A DNA stretch of 64,000 nucleotides from Flavobacterium phycosphaerae (lineage in GTDB: Bacteria; Bacteroidota; Bacteroidia; Flavobacteriales; Flavobacteriaceae). Every line of letters starts with the position of its first letter. Positions within the stretch are counted from its first letter, which is position 1. Where the stretch lies: assembly GCF_010119235.1 (NCBI RefSeq), contig NZ_JAAATZ010000001.1, forward strand, positions 588,501 through 652,500. Reading direction: 5' to 3'. Under the pieces are notes generated by a model. The model was not told the DNA's origin, did no database searches, and saw only the letters and a program-made list of their open reading frames with translations. Both the position numbers and the translations under genes were made by a program. This document shows, one piece after another, positions 16,899 to 25,294 of the stretch.

Positions 16899-18829
16899 GA
16901 AAAGTTTTGTTGCCCACAATCATTTTCGTTGCTACGCTTTTTCTTGTAATGCGGCTTTTTTACCTGCAGGTCATTGACGATACTTTAAAATTAAAATCAG
17001 ACAATAACGCCATCAAAATCAAATATGATTATCCTGAGCGAGGGTATATTTATGATAGAAACGGCAAGCTTTTGGTAGCCAACCAACCGTCATATGACAT
17101 CATGGTTATCCCAAAAGACATCAAAGATTTGGACACCACTGAATTTTGTTCGTTATTAAAAATCACCCGAGAGGAATTTTTAACCAAAGTGGCTAAAGCC
17201 AAAGTATACAGCCCGAGATTACCATCGGTATTTTTGGCGCAGTTGAATAAAAAAGAGTATGCTGCCTTTCAGGAAATACAGCGAAAATTTAATGGTTTCT
17301 ACATTCAGAAACGTGCTTTGAGAGATTATCAGGTAGCTTTTGGCGCCAATGTTTTTGGGTTTATCACTCAGGTAAATGACAAAATCATTGAGAAAAACAA
17401 ATACTACAACAGTGGTGATTTGATTGGAAGACAAGGTGTAGAAGAAAGTTATGAAGAGATTTTACGGGGTATCAAAGGCGTAAAATACATTCAGAAAGAT
17501 AAATACAACCGTGAAATTGGTTCGTATAAAGAGGGGAAGTTTGATACCATTGCCGTTCAGGGAAAAGACATTAATTTAAGTATTGATGCCGAACTTCAAA
17601 AGTATGGGGAAGAATTGATGATAAACAAACGTGGCGGAATTGTAGCTATTGAACCCAAAACCGGAGAAATCTTAGCCCTTGTTACCGCACCATCCTTTGA
17701 CCCGGCTATTTTGGTAGGACGTCAGCGTTCCAAGAACTATACAATGCTTTACCATGACTCTATTGCAAAACCATTGTATGACAGAGGATTATTGGCAGAA
17801 TACACCCCCGGTTCTCCCTTTAAAATCTTAACCGGATTAGTGGCGCTTCAAGAAGGTGCTATTGATGAAACAACATCTTTTAATTGTCATCACGGTTTTA
17901 GCTACGCGCCCGGGCGTTTTATGAAATGTCACTGTCATGGTGGCGAAATGCAATTGCACCGCGGTATATACGAATCGTGTAACACCTTATTTTCCAGTTC
18001 TTATATGAGAACGATTAACAAGTATAGCAGCCCTCCAAAAGGAGTTGATGTATGGAGTAACCACTTGAAAAGTTTTGGTTTAGGACAATTCATGGGATAT
18101 GATTTACCTACGGGAAGAAAAGGAAGTATACCAACATCAAAAACCTATAAAAAAATGTATCCCGGCTGGGGCTGGTCGAGTAAGACTATTGTTTCGAATG
18201 CTATTGGGCAGGGAGAGGTTTTGATGACACCAATTCAGCTAGCGAACATGATTGCTGCTGTGGCTAATCGCGGATACTATTACACGCCTCATATCATTAA
18301 AAAAATCAAAGGACAACAAATTGACAAACGCTTCCGAACCAAGCATGTTACTACCATTGACCGAAAATATTTTGAGCCGATGATTAGCGGACTGTTTGAC
18401 GTGTATAACTTGGGTACTGCTCACGGTTTGAATGTGGAAGGCATTGAGATTTGCGGAAAAACAGGAACTGCCGAAAACTACGCCAAGATTAACGGTAAGC
18501 GTGTAAAACTTCAGGATCACTCTATTTTTGTGGCTTTTGCTCCGAAAGACAATCCAAAAATTGCCATTGCGGTATTTGTGGAAAATGGGTATTGGGGAGC
18601 GCGTTGGGCCGGTCCGATTACCAGTTTGATGATTGAAAAATATATCAGAAAAAAAATCACCCGTAAAGATTTAGAAAAACGAATGCTTGAAGGAAGTCTT
18701 GAAGGCGAATACAATAAATACTACGCCAAACCTATTGTGGATACTTTAATCAAACAAAAGGTAGACTCATTTATAAAACCGGAAATTAAAAAAGAAGAAG
18801 TCAAACCTAAAGTTGCTCCCGCAAATTAA
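16895..18829 (+). CDS. mrdA: Penicillin-binding protein 2
   Basis: Class B transpeptidase of the elongasome; partner of RodA. The 644-residue protein has an N-terminal membrane helix, a dimerisation domain (YPERGYIYDRNGKLLVANQPSYDI, LIGRQGVEESYEEILRGIKG) and the penicillin-binding domain. In that domain are the catalytic serine in GSPFK (Ser307), SCN near residue 362 and KTG near 522. A Cys/His-rich stretch between the first two motifs (CHH at 331-333, CHCH at 345-348) occupies the place where some PBP2 proteins bind zinc. The C-terminal tail is lysine-rich. It overlaps mreD by four bases. Confidence 0.96.
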   Translation: MRKVLLPTIIFVATLFLVMRLFYLQVIDDTLKLKSDNNAIKIKYDYPERGYIYDRNGKLLVANQPSYDIMVIPKDIKDLDTTEFCSLLKITREEFLTKVAKAKVYSPRLPSVFLAQLNKKEYAAFQEIQRKFNGFYIQKRALRDYQVAFGANVFGFITQVNDKIIEKNKYYNSGDLIGRQGVEESYEEILRGIKGVKYIQKDKYNREIGSYKEGKFDTIAVQGKDINLSIDAELQKYGEELMINKRGGIVAIEPKTGEILALVTAPSFDPAILVGRQRSKNYTMLYHDSIAKPLYDRGLLAEYTPGSPFKILTGLVALQEGAIDETTSFNCHHGFSYAPGRFMKCHCHGGEMQLHRGIYESCNTLFSSSYMRTINKYSSPPKGVDVWSNHLKSFGLGQFMGYDLPTGRKGSIPTSKTYKKMYPGWGWSSKTIVSNAIGQGEVLMTPIQLANMIAAVANRGYYYTPHIIKKIKGQQIDKRFRTKHVTTIDRKYFEPMISGLFDVYNLGTAHGLNVEGIEICGKTGTAENYAKINGKRVKLQDHSIFVAFAPKDNPKIAIAVFVENGYWGARWAGPITSLMIEKYIRKKITRKDLEKRMLEGSLEGEYNKYYAKPIVDTLIKQKVDSFIKPEIKKEEVKPKVAPAN

Positions 18830-18839
18830 TTTCTAGCCA

Positions 18840-20099
18840 ATGAAAAATCAAAGTGTAACGAATAATCTGGATTGGATAAGTGTACTTATCTATATGACTC
18901 TTGTGATATTGGGTTGGCTGAATATTTATTCCTCTTCGTTATCCTCAATCGCTGAAGAAACTTCGATTTTTGATTTTACACAAATCTATGGGAAACAGTT
19001 TATGTTTATACTCTTTTCCATTCCGTTGATATTCATAGTGCTCTCCGTTGACGGTAAATTCTATGAAAAATTTTCGAGTGTGATTTATGTCGTCGGGTTG
19101 TTGTCATTGGCGGGTTTGTTTGTCTTTGGTAAAACCATCAAAGGTCAGGCTAACTGGTATTCGTTTGGTTCCTTTGGTTTACAACCGTCAGAGTTTGTGA
19201 AAGCTGCTACCGCATTGGCTTTAGCTAAATATTTGAGTGACGTACAAGTCAATTTAAAAGACACTAACCGGCAGATTCAAGCCCTTGGAATTTTGGCCTT
19301 GCCTATATTGTTAATTATACCACACGATCCGGGGAGTGCCTTAATCTATAGTGTTTTCATTTTAGTTTTATACCGTGAAGGCTTGCCCTCTTGGTATGTA
19401 TGGACTGGATTTATAGCTTTAGTGCTGTTTGTATTGGCACTAATCATAAAACCTTTGGCTTTGGTCGGACTTTCGCTAGCCGTTATCATTTTTGTATATT
19501 ATCGTAGTCGTATTATTCATCGAAACTGGATATTAAGTGCCATCATATTTGTGACGATTTCCGGTTTTGTTTTTTCGGTGGATTATGTTTTTGAAAATGT
19601 TTTTAAACAACACCATCGTGACCGTTTTAATATTCTTTTGGGTAAAGAAGTGGACATGAAAGGTATTGGATACAACACTAACCAGTCGGAAATTGCTATT
19701 GGTTCCGGAGGTTGGTTTGGCAAGGGCTATCTGGAAGGTACTCAAACCAAAGGAGGTTTCGTTCCTGAACAACATACCGATTACATCTTTACAACTGTAG
19801 GTGAAGAATGGGGATTCCTAGGTTCTTTGTTTGTAATAGCGCTATTTGTAGCTCTGATTATTAGAATCATTTATTTGGCGGAACGACAGAAGACTAAGTT
19901 TAGCAGGGTTTACGGCTATTGTGTTGCCGGGATTTTATTCATTCATTTCTTTGTCAACATTGCTATGGTTTTGGGAATATTTCCAACTATTGGAGTGCCA
20001 TTGCCTTTCTTTTCTTATGGTGGTTCCGGACTTTGGGGCTTTACTATTCTACTATTTATTTTCCTAAAAATGGATGCCAACAAGGTAAACGAATGGTAA
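18840..20099 (+). CDS. rodA: Peptidoglycan polymerase RodA
   Basis: SEDS-family glycosyltransferase that polymerises lipid II for lateral wall growth with PBP2. The 419-residue protein has about ten membrane helices. It contains the family motifs GKTIKGQANWYSFGSFGLQPSEFVKAATALALA, PHDPGSALIY, the long extracellular loop ending in PEQHTDYIFTTVGEEWGF, and GVPLPFFSYGGSGLWG near the C-terminus. It is the last gene of the mre operon, ten bases after mrdA, and is followed by a strong terminator. Confidence 0.96.
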   Translation: MKNQSVTNNLDWISVLIYMTLVILGWLNIYSSSLSSIAEETSIFDFTQIYGKQFMFILFSIPLIFIVLSVDGKFYEKFSSVIYVVGLLSLAGLFVFGKTIKGQANWYSFGSFGLQPSEFVKAATALALAKYLSDVQVNLKDTNRQIQALGILALPILLIIPHDPGSALIYSVFILVLYREGLPSWYVWTGFIALVLFVLALIIKPLALVGLSLAVIIFVYYRSRIIHRNWILSAIIFVTISGFVFSVDYVFENVFKQHHRDRFNILLGKEVDMKGIGYNTNQSEIAIGSGGWFGKGYLEGTQTKGGFVPEQHTDYIFTTVGEEWGFLGSLFVIALFVALIIRIIYLAERQKTKFSRVYGYCVAGILFIHFFVNIAMVLGIFPTIGVPLPFFSYGGSGLWGFTILLFIFLKMDANKVNEW

Positions 20100-20131
20100 T
20101 TCAGAATTGATTTTACAACCTCTTAAAAATA

Positions 20132-20158
20132 AAAAAGCCACCAATTTGGTGGCTTTTT
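20132..20158. terminator. Bidirectional terminator between rodA and the protease gene
   Basis: AAAAAGCCACC, loop AATTT, GGTGGCTTTTT. The stem is near-perfect and flanked by A and T runs on both strands, so it serves both the mre operon and the convergent protease gene. Confidence 0.9.
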
Positions 20159-20174
20159 CTTTAGCAAATTATAA

Positions 20175-22445
20175 TTATGATTTTACTATTTTATCCTTCT
20201 TTACTTTAGTCGTTAATCCTTTACTGTTTTCCGATTGTAAATCGTTTAATATGTGGATGGCTTCTTCAATATAAATGTCTTTTGACAAGCTTTCATGCCA
20301 ACGCTCTCTTTTCTCTTTTAAAACTGAATCTTTATTCATAGCTTCAACTTCATACGGAAGCGATTTAAATTCGAATAGATTTTTGTAATCTACAATTGAT
20401 TTGTATTTTTTGCTTTTGTCTTCTAAAGCTTTTTGTTCCGCTTTGAATTTATCTATGTTTAGGCTGTATACATTCTCTTTATTACGCTCGTCTAACCATT
20501 TGGCGTTCTCATCAATTAACTTCATTTGAGCATTGGCATTCATACGCTCTCTACTTTTAGCAATAGCCAAATCAAAGTTATTTTGCTTGTTCCAAACTTG
20601 GTAATCCGCAGGGTCAATTTTGTCCCATGGCATGGCGTTATCAATATCTCTCTCTCCCATTTTCAGGTAAGAATATCTATCCGGAATAGCAATATCACTT
20701 TTTACTCCTTCTAACTGAGTGGAACCCCCATTAATTCGGTAAAATTTTTGTGTGGTTGTTTTCAAAGCACCCAAATCACCATAAGTACTGCCACGAACAA
20801 ACTGATTTAAATCAATCACATTTTGCACTGTTCCTTTACCATAAGATTGTTTGCTACCAATGATAACGCCACGTTTGTAATCCTGAATGGCAGCGGCTAA
20901 AATCTCAGAAGCCGAAGCCGAAAATTCATTAATCATAATTACCAACGGACCATCCCATTGTACTTTGGAATCTCTGTCAAATAAAACTTCTTTTTTACCG
21001 GCAGCTGATTTGATCTGAACGATTGGACCTTGCTCAATAAACAATCCGGCAATATCAACCACAGTTTTCAATGAACCTCCACCATTATCTCTCACATCCA
21101 TCACTATCCCTTGCACGCCAGCTGCTTTCAATCTTTCAACTTCTTGCGCTACGTCTTTTCCGGCATCACGACTGTTTTGATCTTCAAAATCGATATAGAA
21201 TTTTGGCAAATAAATTACACCGTATTTGAAACCATCTTTCTCTACCACACTTGATTTTACATAGGTTTCTTCAATTTCAACCTCATCTCGAATGATGGTA
21301 ATTACTTTTATCGTTCCGTCTGTTTTCTTCACGGTCAAACGAACTTCAGTTCCTTTTGGTCCTTTAATTTTCTTAACCACATCATCCAAACGCATTCCAA
21401 CCACATCAACGGGCTCTGCTTCACCTTGTGCTACTTTCAACACGACATCACCTGATTCTAATTGCTTTCCTCTCCAAGCCGGACCTCCGGAAATCAATTC
21501 AGAGATTTCGGTAAAGTCACATTTCTTTTGAAGGCGTGCTCCAATTCCCTCCAATTTTCCGCTCATACTTACATCAAACTTCTCTTTTTCAGAAGGTCCA
21601 AAATAAGAAGTGTGCGGATCAAAGCGAGAAGCAATGGCATTTACATAAATTGAAAACCAATCTTCTCTATTCAAGTCTTTGATGAAACTAAAGTTATCGT
21701 TAAGTGAATTTAAAGTGCTTTCTCTGGTTTCTTTTTCCAGTTCAGCATAGGTTTTTATTTTTTGTGATTTCTTTTTGGCGTCATTTTCTCTGAATTTCTT
21801 TTCCATCTCAGGCGTTACTTCCTCGCTTGAATCTTTGCGGTAGTCAGCCAGTTTTTCTTCTATGGTTTTTTTAGCGTCTTTTGCCAAATCATCTTGTAGT
21901 TTTTGCTTTTCTACCAATGATGATAAAGTTGACAGTTTCACCTGCAAGCGCCATCTTTCTTTTAATTCAGCAGTATTTTTGGCAAAAGGCATTTTTTCAT
22001 AATCGGTGTTGAAAGATTCCTCTTTTTTATAATCAAACGGATTCTCCAAAGCCTCTTTATAATAGCTTTTGCTTTCTTCCATACGTTTCATTAATCGGGT
22101 ATAAGTCAAATCAAAAAAAGCTAAATCCTTATTTTTGATTTGGTCATCCAATTGTGTTTCAAATTTGGCAAACTCATCAATATCAGATTGTAAAAAGAAA
22201 CGTTTTGAAGGATCTAAGGCATTCAAATAATCTTTGTAAACACCTTTTGAAAAGGTATCATCTATAGCTGCCGGGTTGTAATGCCCTTTTTCAATAACGA
22301 AAGTCAATAATTCCAACAGCAGTTTGTCTTTCTCGGGGTCAGATGCTTTTTGAGTAGGCATAAAACTCCACAAGGCTACTGATAAGGTTACAATTACCAG
22401 TAGTATTTTATAGTTTCTTTTCATAAATTGAATTATAATTTTCAT
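20175..22445 (-). CDS. prc: Carboxy-terminal (tail-specific) processing protease
   Basis: A periplasmic serine protease of family S41 (Prc/Tsp type), 756 residues. Order of parts: signal or anchor helix (about residues 8-28), a long helical N-terminal domain, a PDZ domain (GIGARLQKKCDFTEISELISGGPAWRGKQLESGDVVLKV), the S41 catalytic core with VMDVRDNGGGSL, catalytic Ser in INEFSASASEILAAA and Lys in GSKQSYGKGTVQ, and a C-terminal Prc-specific domain. Proteases of this class trim or degrade periplasmic and lipoproteins and often tune peptidoglycan hydrolases. An alternative ATG at 22424 would remove seven residues and gives an equally good signal sequence. Confidence 0.93.
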   Translation of the reverse strand: MKIIIQFMKRNYKILLVIVTLSVALWSFMPTQKASDPEKDKLLLELLTFVIEKGHYNPAAIDDTFSKGVYKDYLNALDPSKRFFLQSDIDEFAKFETQLDDQIKNKDLAFFDLTYTRLMKRMEESKSYYKEALENPFDYKKEESFNTDYEKMPFAKNTAELKERWRLQVKLSTLSSLVEKQKLQDDLAKDAKKTIEEKLADYRKDSSEEVTPEMEKKFRENDAKKKSQKIKTYAELEKETRESTLNSLNDNFSFIKDLNREDWFSIYVNAIASRFDPHTSYFGPSEKEKFDVSMSGKLEGIGARLQKKCDFTEISELISGGPAWRGKQLESGDVVLKVAQGEAEPVDVVGMRLDDVVKKIKGPKGTEVRLTVKKTDGTIKVITIIRDEVEIEETYVKSSVVEKDGFKYGVIYLPKFYIDFEDQNSRDAGKDVAQEVERLKAAGVQGIVMDVRDNGGGSLKTVVDIAGLFIEQGPIVQIKSAAGKKEVLFDRDSKVQWDGPLVIMINEFSASASEILAAAIQDYKRGVIIGSKQSYGKGTVQNVIDLNQFVRGSTYGDLGALKTTTQKFYRINGGSTQLEGVKSDIAIPDRYSYLKMGERDIDNAMPWDKIDPADYQVWNKQNNFDLAIAKSRERMNANAQMKLIDENAKWLDERNKENVYSLNIDKFKAEQKALEDKSKKYKSIVDYKNLFEFKSLPYEVEAMNKDSVLKEKRERWHESLSKDIYIEEAIHILNDLQSENSKGLTTKVKKDKIVKS

Positions 22446-22590
22446 TAATTATTAGTCTAAAGTAAACAAAAAACCTTGCCAACATTTCTTAGGGACTTAT
22501 TTTTTGTTAAAAACATTATGGATAAAGCGCTGCAATACCTAAAGCATCAAAGTTATAAAAAATGTATCTTTATAAAACTTTAAAAAAAGT

Positions 22591-22598
22591 TAATTTTG
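22591..22598 (+). promoter_or_regulatory. -7 promoter box for surE
   Basis: TAATTTTG fits TAnnTTTG, 57 bp upstream of the surE ATG in the 210-bp divergent gap with the protease gene. Nothing else distinct is seen in that gap. Confidence 0.45.
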
Positions 22599-22655
22599 CA
22601 GACGGTAAAATCAGACGCAAAAACCGAGCCACCGTTACATAATTCAATAAATTAA

Positions 22656-23426
22656 ATGATTTCCAAACCTGTTATTTTAGTTACTAATGATGATGGTATC
22701 AATGCACCGGGAATACGTGCTTTGATTTCCGTAATGGCCGAAATCGGCGAAGTCATTGTGGTGGCTCCTGATAGTCCGCAAAGCGCCATGGGTCATGCCA
22801 TCACCATCAACAGCACATTATATCTGAATAAAGTTTCTGCCAAAAATGCCGAGGTAACCGAGTATTCCTGTTCCGGAACGCCGGTAGATTGTGTCAAATT
22901 GGCTGTTAATGAAATTTTGAAAAAGAAACCCGATTTGTGTGTTTCAGGAGTGAATCACGGCTCAAATTCTTCCATTAATGTGATCTATTCAGGAACGATG
23001 AGTGCCGCTGTGGAAGCCGGTATAGAAGGAATTCCGGCCATTGGTTTTTCTCTTTTGGATTATGATTGGAATGCTGATTTTGAAAGCATCAAACCTTTTA
23101 TCAAAAAAATTGCTTTGGAAGTTTTGGCCAAAAAAATGACCGAAGGCACGGTTTTGAATGTCAATTTCCCGAAACTGAAAGAAAACGAAATCAAAGGCAT
23201 CAAAATTTGCAGACAAGCAAAAGCCATTTGGATGGAAAAATTTGACAAACGACAAACGCCTTATGGTAAAGATTATTATTGGTTGAGCGGTGAGTTCGTT
23301 AATTTAGACAAAGGGGAAGATACTGATGAATGGGCATTAGCTAACGGCTATATCTCTATCGTTCCGGTGCAGTTTGATTTGACAGCCCATCATGCGATAG
23401 CCCAACTTAATTCTTGGAATTTATAA
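22656..23426 (+). CDS. surE: 5'/3'-nucleotidase SurE
   Basis: Metal-dependent phosphatase acting on nucleoside monophosphates, often linked to stationary-phase survival. The 256-residue protein has the hallmark ILVTNDDGINAPGI (two metal-binding Asp, residues 11-12), the VVAPDSPQSAMGHAIT segment, SCSGTPVDCVKLA and SGVNHGSNSSINVIYSGTMSAAVEA. It is followed three bases later by lpxB in the same direction, an arrangement common in Bacteroidota. Start at the ATG after AATAAATTAA. Confidence 0.96.
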   Translation: MISKPVILVTNDDGINAPGIRALISVMAEIGEVIVVAPDSPQSAMGHAITINSTLYLNKVSAKNAEVTEYSCSGTPVDCVKLAVNEILKKKPDLCVSGVNHGSNSSINVIYSGTMSAAVEAGIEGIPAIGFSLLDYDWNADFESIKPFIKKIALEVLAKKMTEGTVLNVNFPKLKENEIKGIKICRQAKAIWMEKFDKRQTPYGKDYYWLSGEFVNLDKGEDTDEWALANGYISIVPVQFDLTAHHAIAQLNSWNL

Positions 23427-23429
23427 CTT

Positions 23430-24548
23430 ATGAAATATTACATTATTGCCGGCGAAGCATCGGGCGATTTACACGGGTCTAATTTGATGAAAGCGCTTTA
23501 CAAAGAAGATACTGCTGCTGATATTCGATTTTGGGGTGGAGATTTGATGCAAAACGTTGGAGGAACTTTGGTAAAACATTACCGTGAATTGGCTTTTATG
23601 GGATTTGCTGAAGTAGTAATGAACTTGAAAACCATCTTAAACAATATTAAAATTTGTAAAAGAGATATTGAAAAGTTCAACCCTGATGTTATCATTTTTA
23701 TTGACTATCCCGGCTTCAATATGCGTATTGCAAAATGGACCAAACTTCGTGGTATCAAGACACATTACTACGTGGCACCGCAAATTTGGGCCTGGAAAGA
23801 AAATCGTATTAAGGCAGTTAAAAGAGATTTCGATAAACTGTTTGTGATACTTCCGTTTGAGAAAGATTTTTTTGAAGTGAAGCATCATTTTCCGGTAGAT
23901 TTTGTTGGACATCCACTCATTGATGCCATTCATAACCGAGAGAAAACGGATGCAATATCGTTTAGAAAAGAAAATCATTTAAACGAGAAACCCATCATTG
24001 CCATTTTGCCCGGAAGCCGGAAACAAGAAATTGCCAAAATACTCAGCGTGATGCTAAGCATTGTTGATGATTTTAGTGAGTATCAATTTGTAATTGCCGG
24101 AGCACCTAGTCAGGATTATCATTTTTACGAGCAATTTTTAACCAATAAAAATGTCAAATTCATTTCAAACCAAACCTACGATTTATTGAGTGTAGCCAGT
24201 GCTGCATTGGTAACTTCGGGAACGGCTACATTGGAAACTGCTTTGTTTAAAGTGCCGGAAGTAGTTTGCTATAAAGGAAGTTGGGCTTCCTACCAAATTG
24301 CAAAACGCATTATTACCCTGAAATATATTTCTTTGGTAAATTTGATTATGGATGAGGAAGTGGTAACTGAATTGATTCAGGATAAATTCAACACCAAGAA
24401 CTTAAAAACAGAGCTTTCAAAACTCCTTGAACCCAATTACAGAAAGGCTTTATTAGAAAAATACGACACCCTTGAAAGACTGCTTGGAGGTGAAGGCGCC
24501 AGTGAAAAAACTGCTAAATTAATCTTAAATGACTTGAGGCAGCTTTGA
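23430..24548 (+). CDS. lpxB: Lipid-A-disaccharide synthase
   Basis: GT19 glycosyltransferase that joins lipid X and UDP-diacylglucosamine to the lipid A disaccharide at the inner membrane. The 372-residue protein starts YYIIAGEASGDLHGSNLMKAL, has IDYPGFNMRIAKW, YYVAPQIWAWKENRIKAVKRD, FVGHPL, ILPGSRKQEIAKILSVML and the C-terminal donor-site SGTATLETALF. Co-transcribed with surE (three-base gap). Its presence, with the LptC gene at 39.9 kb, shows a conventional LPS-bearing outer membrane. Confidence 0.97.
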   Translation: MKYYIIAGEASGDLHGSNLMKALYKEDTAADIRFWGGDLMQNVGGTLVKHYRELAFMGFAEVVMNLKTILNNIKICKRDIEKFNPDVIIFIDYPGFNMRIAKWTKLRGIKTHYYVAPQIWAWKENRIKAVKRDFDKLFVILPFEKDFFEVKHHFPVDFVGHPLIDAIHNREKTDAISFRKENHLNEKPIIAILPGSRKQEIAKILSVMLSIVDDFSEYQFVIAGAPSQDYHFYEQFLTNKNVKFISNQTYDLLSVASAALVTSGTATLETALFKVPEVVCYKGSWASYQIAKRIITLKYISLVNLIMDEEVVTELIQDKFNTKNLKTELSKLLEPNYRKALLEKYDTLERLLGGEGASEKTAKLILNDLRQL

Positions 24549-24573
24549 TAACCAATTGAAATTTTTACCTTTG
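24544..24573 (+). promoter_or_regulatory. Promoter of the NlpC/P60 lipoprotein gene
   Basis: TTTG at 24544-24547 and TACCTTTG at 24566-24573 are spaced by 18 bp, an almost ideal Bacteroidota promoter. It overlaps the end of lpxB and leaves a leader of only about eight bases before the TTG start at 24588. Confidence 0.65.
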
Positions 24574-24587
24574 CCAAAATTATTTTT

Positions 24588-25253
24588 TTGAAAAAACTAG
24601 CATACATATCTTTTTTATTCTTTTTGTTTACTGCCTGTAAACCAACTTCCAACATCATAACTTCTAAGGATGAAGCTATGAAAAAAGGAGTTTACAGTGA
24701 GCCGATAGCTGCTGCAAAACCGGAAGAAAGAATTAATCGTCCAAAGAAAGTTAATACTAACACTATGGCATCGGTTAGACCAAAAAAACAACCGGCCGCT
24801 CCAAAAAATTTACCCGGAATCAATGACAGTAACGATACTGACATCATTATTGAAAAAGAAGATGCCAGCTATTTAGTAGAGCAACTCATTAATAGTGCCT
24901 CAGACAATTTGGGTACCCGTTACAGAAGTGGCGGCACCACCAAAGAAGGATTTGATTGTTCAGGTTTAATGTTTTCTACTTTCAAAAAATTTGACATTAC
25001 CTTACCTCGCTCTTCCCATGAAATGGCCGAAATTGGCACTAAAATAGAATTAGGTAATGCTAAAAAAGGCGATTTGATTTTCTTCATCAACAGGGGTCAG
25101 CGCCGAATTAACCACGTGGGTATGGTTGTAGAAGTGAATGGTGATGAAGTTAAATTTATTCATTCCTCAACACAAAGTGGCGTTGTCATTTCTTCTATCA
25201 ACGAACCTTATTACAAAAGAACTTTCGTTCAAATTAATCGAATTTTAGAATAA
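24588..25253 (+). CDS. NlpC/P60-family lipoprotein endopeptidase (C40)
   Basis: A 221-residue lipoprotein (signal KKLAYISFLFFLFTAC, lipidated Cys17). A basic, proline-rich linker (residues 35-75) follows, and then a C-terminal NlpC/P60 domain with the catalytic cysteine in EGFDCSGLMF and histidine in RRINHVGMVVEV. Such enzymes usually cut the D-Glu-mDAP bond of peptidoglycan stem peptides. It starts at TTG, and the excellent upstream promoter leaves little room for another start. A third catalytic residue (His or polar) is expected near FIHSST. Confidence 0.9.
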   Translation: MKKLAYISFLFFLFTACKPTSNIITSKDEAMKKGVYSEPIAAAKPEERINRPKKVNTNTMASVRPKKQPAAPKNLPGINDSNDTDIIIEKEDASYLVEQLINSASDNLGTRYRSGGTTKEGFDCSGLMFSTFKKFDITLPRSSHEMAEIGTKIELGNAKKGDLIFFINRGQRRINHVGMVVEVNGDEVKFIHSSTQSGVVISSINEPYYKRTFVQINRILE

Positions 25254-25294
25254 TTTTCTTTCAATAGTAAAGATTTTTTATGTAATTTAGTTAC

